DNA of 64,000 nt from the NCBI GenBank assembly GCA_028345575.1, contig JAOMDR010000001.1, positions 1 to 64,000 on the forward strand, in the 5' to 3' direction. Positions 1 to 9,205 of the stretch are shown here, piece after piece. Each line of letters opens with the position of its first letter. Position 1 is the first letter of the stretch. The translations under genes and the position numbers were made by a program. The notes beneath the pieces were generated by a model that did not search any database, was not told the origin of the DNA, and worked only from the letters and a program-made list of their open reading frames with translations. The DNA comes from Candidatus Nitrosopelagicus sp. (lineage in GTDB: Archaea; Thermoproteota; Nitrososphaeria; Nitrososphaerales; Nitrosopumilaceae).

Positions 1-417
1 TTCTGCACGTGTAACAATCATTGTTTGTGTAATTCCAGGTAGAGTTAATTGTGTTCCAAGTGCTGCTGCAGATGCCAAAAATGATGTAACACCAGGTACG
101 ACAATTGATTCTACATCTTTTTTTTCTAGATTATCAATCTGTTCTCTAATTGCACCATAAATTGCAGGGTCACCATCATGTAATCTAACTACGGTTTTTC
201 CTTTTTTTGAATTTTTTAAAAGTAAATCAAATATTTCTTCACGAACAAGTTTTGCTGCATCATGTTTTTTGCCTTTTTTATTAAATTTTAGAATCTCAGG
301 AGGAATCAATGAACCTGAGTAAACGATTACATCTGCCTTTTGAACCAATTTTTTTGCCTTTATAGTGATTAAATCGGGGTCACCAGGACCGCAACCAACA
401 AAATATACCTTAGACAC
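1..417 (-). CDS. cbiF: Cobalt-precorrin-4 C11-methyltransferase (CbiF/CobM family), C-terminus cut by window edge
   Basis: Minus-strand reading from a GTG at 415-417 gives MSKVYFVGCGPGDPDLITIKAKKLVQKADVIVYSGSLIPPEIL..., the SAM-dependent tetrapyrrole methylase GxGPGDPDL motif; runs off position 1. Confidence 0.8.
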   Translation of the reverse strand, partial: MSKVYFVGCGPGDPDLITIKAKKLVQKADVIVYSGSLIPPEILKFNKKGKKHDAAKLVREEIFDLLLKNSKKGKTVVRLHDGDPAIYGAIREQIDNLEKKDVESIVVPGVTSFLASAAALGTQLTLPGITQTMIVTRAE

Positions 418-1132
418 GTTTTATCACCAAAATTGAAAAGTATTTTGTAGTTAAAGTATCATCATTTACATCACCTAGTCTTAATTTTCTAATAATTTCT
501 TTGTCTGTACCTAAATCTTGACCAATTGCAAATATAGAATCCTCTGGAAATCCAGACTCTCTAACTAGTTCAATCACTTGATCAAAATATCTACCGTCTT
601 TAAGAAATACCAATACCTCAGAATTCTTTGCAATTTCTTTAACTGAACTTAAATCATAACAAGAGGGAATAATTGAAACTTTTTCTGCCCCTTCAGCTAT
701 ACTTATTCCAACTTTAGATGCAAAGGTGAACATCGAAACAATTCCAGGTATTACTGTAATCTTCATTTCAGGATGTTTTTTACTAATTTCTCGGTGCATG
801 TAGATCCATGTGCTGTAAAGATATGGATCGCCAACCGTTAGATAAACAACATTTTTTCCTGACAAAACTTTTTCTGCCATAATTTTTGAATTTTCTTTCC
901 AGTGTGCTTCAAGAATATCTTTATCTTTAGTCATCGGAAAAATCAGTTTTACAATTTCTTGATTTTTTGATTTATCAATTAAAGTGTTAACAACTGATAG
1001 AGCAATACTAGGTCTATCTTCTGCTGATGCGGGACACATTATCATATCAGCATCTTGAATTGCTTTTACTGCTTTTACAGTAAGTAAATCTGGATCGCCA
1101 GGACCGACTCCAATTCCAGTTAATTGAGACAT
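410..1132 (-). CDS. cbiL: Precorrin-2 / cobalt-precorrin-2 C20-methyltransferase
   Basis: GIGVGPGDPDLLTVKAVKAIQDADMIMCP motif; adjacent to cbiF and cbiT. Confidence 0.85.
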   Translation of the reverse strand: MSQLTGIGVGPGDPDLLTVKAVKAIQDADMIMCPASAEDRPSIALSVVNTLIDKSKNQEIVKLIFPMTKDKDILEAHWKENSKIMAEKVLSGKNVVYLTVGDPYLYSTWIYMHREISKKHPEMKITVIPGIVSMFTFASKVGISIAEGAEKVSIIPSCYDLSSVKEIAKNSEVLVFLKDGRYFDQVIELVRESGFPEDSIFAIGQDLGTDKEIIRKLRLGDVNDDTLTTKYFSILVIKRV

Positions 1133-1168
1133 AAGAAAGATGATTTTGTTCCCAATTAAAAAGCTAGA

Positions 1169-1759
1169 TTATTTTTTTGTAGCAGAGATAACACTGACCG
1201 GGTTTCGTGCAAGCATCATTGTGCCTGTTTTGGTCTTTCGACTCTTTCCAATTGTAATTTGTGTGATATCGATTGATTCAAAGTCTAATTTTTCAATTGT
1301 CTTCAATACAGAATAGAGTGTTTCAATTAAAATAACACCAATTACAATTCTTCCGCCAGATTTGATTTTATCTTGACATAATTCTACTATATCTTTTGTA
1401 TCACCACCTGTTCCACCAATAAATACAGTATCTGCTTGAGGAAGTTCTGAAATTTTTTCTTTAGCGTTTCCTTCAATTAATCTATAATTTGAGATTCCAA
1501 ATTTTTTTAAATTTTTTTCTGTCAGTTCAATTGCATTAGAATCAATGTCAACGCCAATTATCTTACCTGATTCTTCAACTTGAATTGCAGCTTCTACTGT
1601 TACAGAGCCACTACCACATCCAATGTCTAAAACAGTTTGTCCTACAGAAAGTCTACCTTTACTAATTTGTATAGCACGAATCTCTTCTTTAGTAATTGGT
1701 ACAGACTCTGTTCTTTCAAATTCTTCATCTGGAATTCCAGGAGTTTTTGATTTCCACAT
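1169..1759 (-). CDS. cbiT: Cobalt-precorrin-6B C15-methyltransferase (decarboxylating)
   Basis: GIPDEEFERTESVPITKEEIRAIQISK ... VLDIGCGSGSVTVEAA, CbiT-type class I methyltransferase. Confidence 0.85.
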   Translation of the reverse strand: MWKSKTPGIPDEEFERTESVPITKEEIRAIQISKGRLSVGQTVLDIGCGSGSVTVEAAIQVEESGKIIGVDIDSNAIELTEKNLKKFGISNYRLIEGNAKEKISELPQADTVFIGGTGGDTKDIVELCQDKIKSGGRIVIGVILIETLYSVLKTIEKLDFESIDITQITIGKSRKTKTGTMMLARNPVSVISATKK

Positions 1760-1766
1760 TTTGTAA

Positions 1767-2333
1767 TTATAGACCAGGAATCATTGATGGACTGGTGGTA
1801 GCATTAACTACTGTGTAAGTAAATATCCAAATGAATAGATACATGAATACAAAACTGCCTATTCCAGTTGTAACGTATTTTTTCCTATTTGCAATTCTAA
1901 TTTTCCAAGACTTGGCAATTATTGCAGTTGCGATAAATAACATAATCATAAAAACAATTGATGTCCAACGTTTTTCTTCAACATCGGCAATATCTTCAAA
2001 TGCAAATGTTGCTATAATACCACCAGCAATTGCAACAGCAATTCTTAACCAAAATAATCTATCTGTAAGTTTTTTTGTTGCAGATTTATCCATTGGGTCT
2101 TCGGTAGGATCAGGTTTAGGATCAAGTTTAGATTCAGATTCAGTTTCTTCTGCAGATCCTGTTGCTTCGGCAATTGCTTTTTTCTCATCTTCTGTTGCTT
2201 CAATTTCAGGAAGATCGTCATTTTCATCCTTAGGATCTGGTTTATCTGCTGAAAATTTCTTTTTTTTGAACTTTGCCATTTGAATTTCTTGAGTTGACTC
2301 AGAAATGCCTCGTTTAAAATCTTTGGCAGTCAC
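1767..2333 (-). CDS. Hypothetical membrane protein with acidic N-terminal region
   Basis: ORF with charged N-terminus and about three hydrophobic segments at the C-terminal half. Confidence 0.6.
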   Translation of the reverse strand: MTAKDFKRGISESTQEIQMAKFKKKKFSADKPDPKDENDDLPEIEATEDEKKAIAEATGSAEETESESKLDPKPDPTEDPMDKSATKKLTDRLFWLRIAVAIAGGIIATFAFEDIADVEEKRWTSIVFMIMLFIATAIIAKSWKIRIANRKKYVTTGIGSFVFMYLFIWIFTYTVVNATTSPSMIPGL

Positions 2334-2377
2334 TAGGCAATAGTAAGAGTATAATTTCCAGAAAAATTTGCAATACC

Positions 2378-4306
2378 ATGACTCTTGCGGGAATTGAATT
2401 AGTATATCTGGTAGATGACATTGGAGAAAAGACTAGTGGATACTATGCAAGTAATATTTGGGGAATAAATCGAAATAGTCTTTTATTCAAATTACATCAT
2501 ACAACAAAACCAGACATAATGTTAATGGTTTCTAGTATAGGAATGTGGATTACAGATAAGAAAATTGATACAATTGAACCAAATAAAATGTTAAGACGAT
2601 TACGTGGCGATCTTTTACGAGCAAAACTAACAAAAATTGAACAAATTGGTACTGAAAGAATTGCTTACTTTACATTTACAAATTTTGAAAAGGAGTTTAT
2701 CCTAATTGTAGAATTTTTTGGAGATGGAAATATTATTTTATGTAATGGCGATAAAAAAATTCTAGCACTTTTACATTCAATTGATGTAAGACATAGACAA
2801 CTTCGTGTAGGATTAGATTACATTCCACCTCCAGAAGATGGATTAGATATTTTAAATTTAACAAAAGAATCATTTAGAGAGTTATTTTCTTCTAGTGGAA
2901 TTGGAAAAACTATAGGTAGAGGATTAGGTTTACCAAAAAAATATGTTGAAGAAATAATTAGATTATCAGGAATTGATTCTAAAAAACCAAGTAATGAAAT
3001 TACAGATGATGAATTTGAGGCATTATTTGAAATTATTACATCAACTCTTTCTAAAGTAACAAAAGGTCCACATGATCCATCTGTAATAATTGAAGATAAT
3101 GTACATGATGCATATCCAATAAGATTTTCAGATGATAACCTGAATGCAAAAAAAGTAGATAGTTTTAATGAAGGATTAGATATAGTATTTACTGAAGAAA
3201 TTTTAGAAAAAGGAAAATCATTATTCAGTAGTCCTGCTGACAAAAAAATAGAATCATTAGAAACAACATTAGCTGAACAAAAAAATGCAATTAATGTAGT
3301 AATAGAAAAATCAAAAGTAATAGCAGATGTAGCAAATTTACTTTTTACAATGACATCTCAAGGTCAACATAATGTTAGAGATGAAAGTATCACCAGTTCA
3401 CTAAAAGAAAAAAATGCAGAAATAATTAGTGAGAAGGGAATTTCATACATGAAGATTAATGAATCAAAAATAAGAGTAGACCCTGATTCATCTCTTCCAA
3501 CAATTGCTTCAAAATTATTTGACGAGTCAAAGAAACAAAAAGGTGCGGTAAAATCAATTGAAAAATTAATGAAGAAAACAGAAGAGAAATTAGAAAAAAC
3601 AATTGAAAAAGGAGAAATTGCAAAAGGTTCTGTCGGATTCAAAGAAATAAGAAAGAAAAGTTGGTATGAGAGGTACAGATGGTTTTTCACATCAGACGGA
3701 GTTTTAGCAGTTGGAGGAAGAGACAGCTCATCAAATAGTGCAATAATTAGAAAATATTTAGAAAAAAACGATAAGGTCTTTCATGCAGAAGTTCATGGTT
3801 CACCGTTCTTTTTGCTAAAAGCAGAAGATGAGGAATTACTACCATTAAGTTTGGAAGAAGTTGCACACGCAACAGTTTGTTTTAGTCGTGCATGGCAAAT
3901 ATCTGCATATGGAATGAGTAGTTTTTGGGTTAATCCAGATCAAGTGAAAAAAGGTGCACCGACAGGACAATCAATGGCTAAAGGTTCATTCATGATTAAT
4001 GGTACAAGAAATTTTATCAAAGTTTCATCACTAAAACTTGCAGTTGGAATTTTTAAAGAAGATGAAGATTATTTGCTAGTTTGCGGACCACCAGAACCAA
4101 TTAAGAAAAAATGTTTGTGTTATGCAGTAATTGAACCTGGTGGCTCAACAATGTCAGATATTTCAAAAAAAATTAGAGCAGAATTTGATAAAACAGATGA
4201 AGGATTTAAAAAAATATTTTTGATCGATGATTATGTTAGAGCACTACCAACGGGTTCAAGTAAAGTTACAGAAACTGGTTCAAGTAAAGTTACAGAAACT
4301 AATTAA
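2378..4306 (+). CDS. NEMF/Rqc2/RqcH-like (FbpA-DUF814) ribosome quality-control protein
   Basis: Long ORF with N-terminal NFACT-N-like region, coiled coil, and C-terminal 'KSWYERYRWFFTSDGVLAVGGRDSSSNSAIIRKYLEKNDKVFHAEVHGSPF' NFACT-R/DUF814 motif. Confidence 0.9.
   Translation: MTLAGIELVYLVDDIGEKTSGYYASNIWGINRNSLLFKLHHTTKPDIMLMVSSIGMWITDKKIDTIEPNKMLRRLRGDLLRAKLTKIEQIGTERIAYFTFTNFEKEFILIVEFFGDGNIILCNGDKKILALLHSIDVRHRQLRVGLDYIPPPEDGLDILNLTKESFRELFSSSGIGKTIGRGLGLPKKYVEEIIRLSGIDSKKPSNEITDDEFEALFEIITSTLSKVTKGPHDPSVIIEDNVHDAYPIRFSDDNLNAKKVDSFNEGLDIVFTEEILEKGKSLFSSPADKKIESLETTLAEQKNAINVVIEKSKVIADVANLLFTMTSQGQHNVRDESITSSLKEKNAEIISEKGISYMKINESKIRVDPDSSLPTIASKLFDESKKQKGAVKSIEKLMKKTEEKLEKTIEKGEIAKGSVGFKEIRKKSWYERYRWFFTSDGVLAVGGRDSSSNSAIIRKYLEKNDKVFHAEVHGSPFFLLKAEDEELLPLSLEEVAHATVCFSRAWQISAYGMSSFWVNPDQVKKGAPTGQSMAKGSFMINGTRNFIKVSSLKLAVGIFKEDEDYLLVCGPPEPIKKKCLCYAVIEPGGSTMSDISKKIRAEFDKTDEGFKKIFLIDDYVRALPTGSSKVTETGSSKVTETN
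4253..4300 (+). repeat. Perfect 24-bp tandem duplication (GGTTCAAGTAAAGTTACAGAAACT x2) at the 3' end of the Rqc2-like gene
   Basis: 4253-4276 and 4277-4300 identical; encodes GSSKVTETGSSKVTET. Confidence 0.95.
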
Positions 4307-4686
4307 TTAAAAATATTTTCAGATTTTGTATCAACCGTAATTTTATTACCATCTTGTATAGAATCAAATTCTTCATTGGATACTACAATCATTGGAATAT
4401 TTGCAAGTGCACAACCTGATGCAACAGTTAGATCTGCTTTTGTACATATCATTGCAACAGGTGCAGAATTATTAGATTTTAATGAATAAATTGTATATGC
4501 ACCAACACTACTTCCAATACCATGTGGAAATACTAGTATAGTATCTTTGATTGATTTTTCAAAAATATCATATTTTTCATCACGAATTGTACCTGTTTTT
4601 TTATCAACAGCACCAAGAAAATTAATTGGACTAGTAGTTTTTAGAACTGTTCCCTGTGCCGTTCCTTGAACAATTATTTTACTCAT
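4303..4686 (-). CDS. Aconitase X swivel/small subunit (DUF126), putative phosphomevalonate dehydratase small subunit
   Basis: VLVFPHGIGSSVGAYTIYSLKSNNSAPVAMIC typical DUF126; overlaps the partner gene by 4 nt. Confidence 0.85.
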   Translation of the reverse strand: MSKIIVQGTAQGTVLKTTSPINFLGAVDKKTGTIRDEKYDIFEKSIKDTILVFPHGIGSSVGAYTIYSLKSNNSAPVAMICTKADLTVASGCALANIPMIVVSNEEFDSIQDGNKITVDTKSENIFN

Positions 4687-5924
4687 TTTGTTTCATCCTC
4701 AATAATTTTTGCAAGTGGTTTTAGGTTTACGTCTACACCTGTAGAATTTTTCAAATAGTACGCACCTTTTATGGAATTAGTAGTAATTGCATCAGTTTCA
4801 TTAGTATCAATCAATGGTGTAAGACATGTACAACAATCAGATAAAATTTCTCCTCCTGCTCTTTCAATTTCATTGATGTAATCAAGAGCACGTGCTTGTT
4901 CTTGTATAGCTCTTGAACAAAATATCATGCAACGCTTTTCAAATGATTTTCCTTTTAGCATTTTTGATAAGTCAGATATTTCTTCTAATCCTAATTGAGG
5001 ACTTCCAAGAGTGATAATATCGCCTTTTTCTGCAGTGTTTAATTCATCAAAGACTTCATTCATCTCTTCTTTTCCAAAATCAACTTTCTCAGATGTTGTA
5101 TCTTCAGTATCAACAAATTGGAATTTAGCGCATGTACCTGAAGTGCCCATTCCTCCACACAAGGCTTTACAGCTACGTCGGTTTGGTTGTGAGACTCCTG
5201 ATATGTTAACAGATGTATCACCAACTTTTCCTGCAAAAAACCCAAGCATTCCAAAATCTAGTTCACTTGGATTATCCATTTTCATTCGTATCGTCATTGG
5301 AGTTGAAATGTTATCTTTTCGTAAATCAGAATATGGAGATTTTCCAGTTATTGCGCTTGCTAATGCACTAAATGCACTTTCTTTGTTTGTTTTTAGACCA
5401 CCAAGTGAGTTTGCAAAGATTGCAGCATTACTTTCAGCAAATGAAACTTGAGTGTTTTTTTCTGGTAAATCAAAAATATCATATGGCGTGCATGAAAATG
5501 TTGGTTCAACTCCCATCCTAATGTAAGAATCACGAATACTTGCTTGTTTTTTGATAAATTCATCATCAATGTGATTAAATTCAGAGATGCGATCAAAATC
5601 AATTCCCATTGGATTAACAGTTGCTTTAACCTTAACACGAGCATCTTTACTTAATTCTCGAAGAAACTGTTCGCCAGCATCACCAATTGTATTATAATTA
5701 ACACCTGAAAGATGTGCCCATGTTATAGGAATGAGTTTTTCTGCATTGGTTGCCTCACCTGTAGCAACTAGAATTCGGTATGCAGTTTGTAATGTATCAC
5801 CATGTTCACCATTTAATGCAGCTTTTTCTTCAGAAGTTAACTCCATAATCATTACATAGGTTTTACAGATATAAGACTTGTATTGTAACAACCACGTATG
5901 AAAAAAATTCTTAATGGAATGCAC
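4683..5924 (-). CDS. Aconitase X catalytic subunit (DUF521), putative phosphomevalonate dehydratase large subunit; real start probably at the internal MIMELTSEEKAAL
   Basis: ELTSEEKAALNGEHGDTLQTAYRILVATGEATNAEKLIPITWAHLSGVNYNTIGDAG is characteristic; annotated N-terminus overlaps the divergent nth gene, so an internal start is likelier. Confidence 0.85.
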   Translation of the reverse strand: MHSIKNFFHTWLLQYKSYICKTYVMIMELTSEEKAALNGEHGDTLQTAYRILVATGEATNAEKLIPITWAHLSGVNYNTIGDAGEQFLRELSKDARVKVKATVNPMGIDFDRISEFNHIDDEFIKKQASIRDSYIRMGVEPTFSCTPYDIFDLPEKNTQVSFAESNAAIFANSLGGLKTNKESAFSALASAITGKSPYSDLRKDNISTPMTIRMKMDNPSELDFGMLGFFAGKVGDTSVNISGVSQPNRRSCKALCGGMGTSGTCAKFQFVDTEDTTSEKVDFGKEEMNEVFDELNTAEKGDIITLGSPQLGLEEISDLSKMLKGKSFEKRCMIFCSRAIQEQARALDYINEIERAGGEILSDCCTCLTPLIDTNETDAITTNSIKGAYYLKNSTGVDVNLKPLAKIIEDETK

Positions 5925-6551
5925 AAAACAATGAATTCAGTAAAAACTCCAAGAATTACTGCATTAAGAGATCTACATGATGCCGAAGACCATGGGCCAT
6001 TTAGTATTTTGATTGGAACAATCTTATCTGCAAGAACAAAAGATGAATCAACTACAAGAATTGTCAAAGATTTATTCAAAGTATACAAAAATGCACGACA
6101 ATTATCAAAAGCTAAATTAAAAGATGTAGAGAAAATTATTAAATCAATAGGGTTCTATCATGTAAAAGCAGAACGTATTATCGAGGTTGCAAAAATTATT
6201 GATTCAAAGTATAAAGGAAAAGTCCCTGATGATTTAGAAAAACTAGTTGAATTACCAGGAGTTGGAAGAAAAACCGCAAATTGTGTACTAGTTTATGCAT
6301 ATGAAATTCCTGCAATCCCAGTAGACATTCATGTTCATAGAATTTCAAATAGAATTGGACTAGTCAAAACAAAAACACCTGAAGAAACAGAGTTTGCGTT
6401 AATGAAAAAAGTCCCAAAAAAATATTGGCTTGATGTGAATGATACATTTGTAATGTATGGTCAAAATATTTGCAAACCAATTTCACCAATGTGTGAAGTT
6501 TGTAAAATAAGAAATGGGTGTGAATATTATAAAACTAATTCCGCTTCTTAG
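5898..6551 (+). CDS. nth: Endonuclease III
   Basis: HhH-GPD 'LPGVGRKTANCVLVYAY...PVDIHVHRISNRIGLV' and C-terminal Cys cluster C-x6-C-x2-C-x5-C. Confidence 0.93.
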   Translation: MKKILNGMHKTMNSVKTPRITALRDLHDAEDHGPFSILIGTILSARTKDESTTRIVKDLFKVYKNARQLSKAKLKDVEKIIKSIGFYHVKAERIIEVAKIIDSKYKGKVPDDLEKLVELPGVGRKTANCVLVYAYEIPAIPVDIHVHRISNRIGLVKTKTPEETEFALMKKVPKKYWLDVNDTFVMYGQNICKPISPMCEVCKIRNGCEYYKTNSAS

Positions 6552-7206
6552 TGAAGAGTAAGAATGCTACTATAATACCTAGACACCCAACTACATAAAA
6601 CGGAAACATGTGCAATGGACCTTCTTTTGGATCACCAGAAAGAACTTCAAAATTTAGAAATCCTGCAACAGTAGCAGGTGGATCCTGTGAACCTTTCAAG
6701 CCCCAAACAGAGTATGAGTTTATTGCAAATCCTTCTACATCTAGATTTGTAATTACAATTCTTTCTCCATTGTTGATAGTTAATCCGGCGGTATCAGCAT
6801 ATGCTAAGATAACCTTTCCAGTTCCAGGCCAACCTCTGTCAAGTTTGTCATGAACAACCACATATCCTTCCTCAGGAAGTTTAATTGCAACCCAAAATGG
6901 TCTATCAGGAATTGCGCCCATTCCTATTTCTATGAATTTATCTTCAATATTTGCATCATACAATCTTACTACTGCAACACCATCAGGATTACCATATAGT
7001 AATTCATTTTGTAAATTTACTTGCCACGTTGTATGATGAAGTTCATCAAGTGGAATTATTTCTGCATCTCGTGCAGGCAAATTGAACTCATCCCAATTAA
7101 TATCAAATTTTGCAACAGAAAGTGATTCATTTGGTGTTTCCCATTGTCCAAATGCAGGAAAGACCATTAAAGATGCAAAAAAGATTATAGAAATTTTATA
7201 TTTCAT
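6535..7206 (-). CDS. Hypothetical secreted/membrane-anchored protein
   Basis: N-terminal signal-like segment, C-terminal TM plus KKRN tail. Confidence 0.6.
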   Translation of the reverse strand: MKYKISIIFFASLMVFPAFGQWETPNESLSVAKFDINWDEFNLPARDAEIIPLDELHHTTWQVNLQNELLYGNPDGVAVVRLYDANIEDKFIEIGMGAIPDRPFWVAIKLPEEGYVVVHDKLDRGWPGTGKVILAYADTAGLTINNGERIVITNLDVEGFAINSYSVWGLKGSQDPPATVAGFLNFEVLSGDPKEGPLHMFPFYVVGCLGIIVAFLLFTKKRN

Positions 7207-7236
7207 ATTCTAAATTTTCCAGATCTTGATAAAAAG

Positions 7237-8364
7237 CTACTCAACAAATGGTTTATCATAATCAATGATTACTTTAGCAACTTCAGGTCTTAAGATGAAT
7301 TCTGATGGAGATTCACCATTGTTAATCATCTCTCTCATTTTTGTACCAGAAATTTGTTCTCTATATTCTGGAGCACAAGGACAAACATTTGGATTTGTAA
7401 ATGTAAGACATTTTTTACAGTAAAAGAATGCTGGGAAAAAGATTGGTTCTATCTCAAGTTCAGGATAATCATCAAATATTTTGTGTGCTGCAAATGGATC
7501 ATAGAATTTTCCAACGCCTGCATGGTCTCTTCCTATAATGATGTGTGTACATCCATAGTTTTGACGCATGATTGCATGATGAATTGCTTCTCTAGGTCCT
7601 GCATATTTCATTTCTGTATGTAGAGTTGCTAGTTGACATTTATTTTCTGGATAGTATTTTTCAATCATTGTTTCATATGCTTTTACAATAATTTCATCTT
7701 TAAAATCACCAGATTTTTTCTTTCCAATGAGTGGATTTACAAAAACACCATCACGTGTTGTTATTGCAGTTTTTTGTAACATTTCATGTGCAACATGTGG
7801 AGGATTTCGAGTTTGAAATGCGACTATTGTTTTCCATCCTATTTTTTCAAATAACTCTCTTGTTTGTGTTGGAGTCATTCTATGTTTTCGAATTTCAGTC
7901 TCATTTTGTCTTTGAATATAATCAATTTTTCCGCCAACAAGAAAATCTTTCATTGAGTTAGTTTTTGCAACACCTGGATGAGATTCATCGTTTGTTCCAT
8001 AAACTCCATTCATGGTATTTTGTTTATCATAAGAGTAGACATCTTCTACATGTAAAATTGCAATTCCTATTCCATCTGGATTTTTAAGTAATACATTACC
8101 TGCATCTTTCATTTTTTTACCAGTGTCATCATCAACATCGAGAACAGTTGGCATAGTCCATGCCATACCATTTGCTAGTCTTCCTTTTGAAATAACAGAT
8201 TCAAAATCTTGTTGATTAAGAAATCCTTCTAGTGGTGAGAATATTCCATCTGCAATATTTTCTACATCATTAGCTAAATCTGCAGAAATATCAATTGACA
8301 TTAATCCTGATGGATCAACATCTTTTACTCGATTTACTAACTTTCCACCGTGTGCATTAATCAA
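7237..8364 (-). CDS. sat: Sulfate adenylyltransferase
   Basis: [13 protein letters not shown] (QTRNPxHxxHE), [27 protein letters not shown] and [13 protein letters not shown] motifs. Confidence 0.95.
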   Translation of the reverse strand: MINAHGGKLVNRVKDVDPSGLMSIDISADLANDVENIADGIFSPLEGFLNQQDFESVISKGRLANGMAWTMPTVLDVDDDTGKKMKDAGNVLLKNPDGIGIAILHVEDVYSYDKQNTMNGVYGTNDESHPGVAKTNSMKDFLVGGKIDYIQRQNETEIRKHRMTPTQTRELFEKIGWKTIVAFQTRNPPHVAHEMLQKTAITTRDGVFVNPLIGKKKSGDFKDEIIVKAYETMIEKYYPENKCQLATLHTEMKYAGPREAIHHAIMRQNYGCTHIIIGRDHAGVGKFYDPFAAHKIFDDYPELEIEPIFFPAFFYCKKCLTFTNPNVCPCAPEYREQISGTKMREMINNGESPSEFILRPEVAKVIIDYDKPFVE

Positions 8365-8389
8365 TATGAATCAGTTTTGTATGATTAAT

Positions 8390-9109
8390 TTAATTGTCGT
8401 GATTCATGTGGAGACCACATTCTTTGTTTGTGTCGTTTTCCCACCACCAACGACCAGCTCTTATGTCTTCACCGATCTTAATTGGTCTAGTACATGGCTC
8501 ACAACCAATACTAGGATACCCCTGATCAAGTAATTTGTTGTAAGGACAATTGTTTGATTTTACATAATCCCATGTTTGATCATAAGTCCAGTCAACAAGT
8601 GGATTAACTTTCACAATATCTCCATGCATTTCATCAATTTCAAGCATTTTAGCTGCAGAACGATTTTGGTTTTGATCATTTCTAAGACCAGTAATCCAGC
8701 CGTCAAGTGTTGCAAGCATTTTATTCATAGGATGAACTTTTCGTATACCACAACATAGTTTTCTGTTATCAATACTGTCATAGAAACAGTTTAGACCTTT
8801 TTCTTTAACCATTTTTTCAACTTCGTTTTGATCAGGAAATAATTTTTCAATTTTTGTATTATACTGTTTTTCGACCGCATCCATTACATCAAAAGTTTCT
8901 TGAGGTAATCTTCCCGTTTCAAGTGTGAACAATCTAGAATTTGAATTAATTTTGAACATCATATCAACAATTGCTGCATCTTCTGCACCAAAACTAGATG
9001 CTTTTGCTAGTTTGGGATGAAGATTATCAAACGCCCATTTCAAACAGTCCTCAGGGGTAGACAAAGTATTGTTTACATCATCTAATTCCCGCTGACTAAA
9101 TTTTCCCAT
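8390..9109 (-). CDS. cysH: APS/PAPS reductase (CysH family; Cys pattern of the [4Fe-4S] APS-reductase type)
   Basis: ASSFGAEDAAIVDM PP-loop-like, KLCCGIRK and GCEPCTR motifs. Confidence 0.9.
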   Translation of the reverse strand: MGKFSQRELDDVNNTLSTPEDCLKWAFDNLHPKLAKASSFGAEDAAIVDMMFKINSNSRLFTLETGRLPQETFDVMDAVEKQYNTKIEKLFPDQNEVEKMVKEKGLNCFYDSIDNRKLCCGIRKVHPMNKMLATLDGWITGLRNDQNQNRSAAKMLEIDEMHGDIVKVNPLVDWTYDQTWDYVKSNNCPYNKLLDQGYPSIGCEPCTRPIKIGEDIRAGRWWWENDTNKECGLHMNHDN

Positions 9110-9205
9110 GAGTTTGATTACATAATCAACTATTATAATTATATCAAAATTAGCTCAAGTTAAGAGATATTGTAAAATATAAACTCCTTAGAAATAACAA
9201 ATTAG

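Noticed and set aside
1133-1168. Cobalamin riboswitch near cbi genes
   Set aside because: Intergenic spacers are too short and lack any B12-box-like sequence
1831-2283. 150-aa plus-strand ORF opposite 1767-2333
   Set aside because: Serine-rich antisense shadow of an acidic/charged protein; no recognisable motif
2818-3243. Antisense ORFs over long genes (e.g. 2818-3243, 3364-3690, 15492-16064, 27745-28143, 37945-38361, 59743-60069)
   Set aside because: Phe/Ser/Leu-rich reverse-strand shadows of confident genes, without motifs
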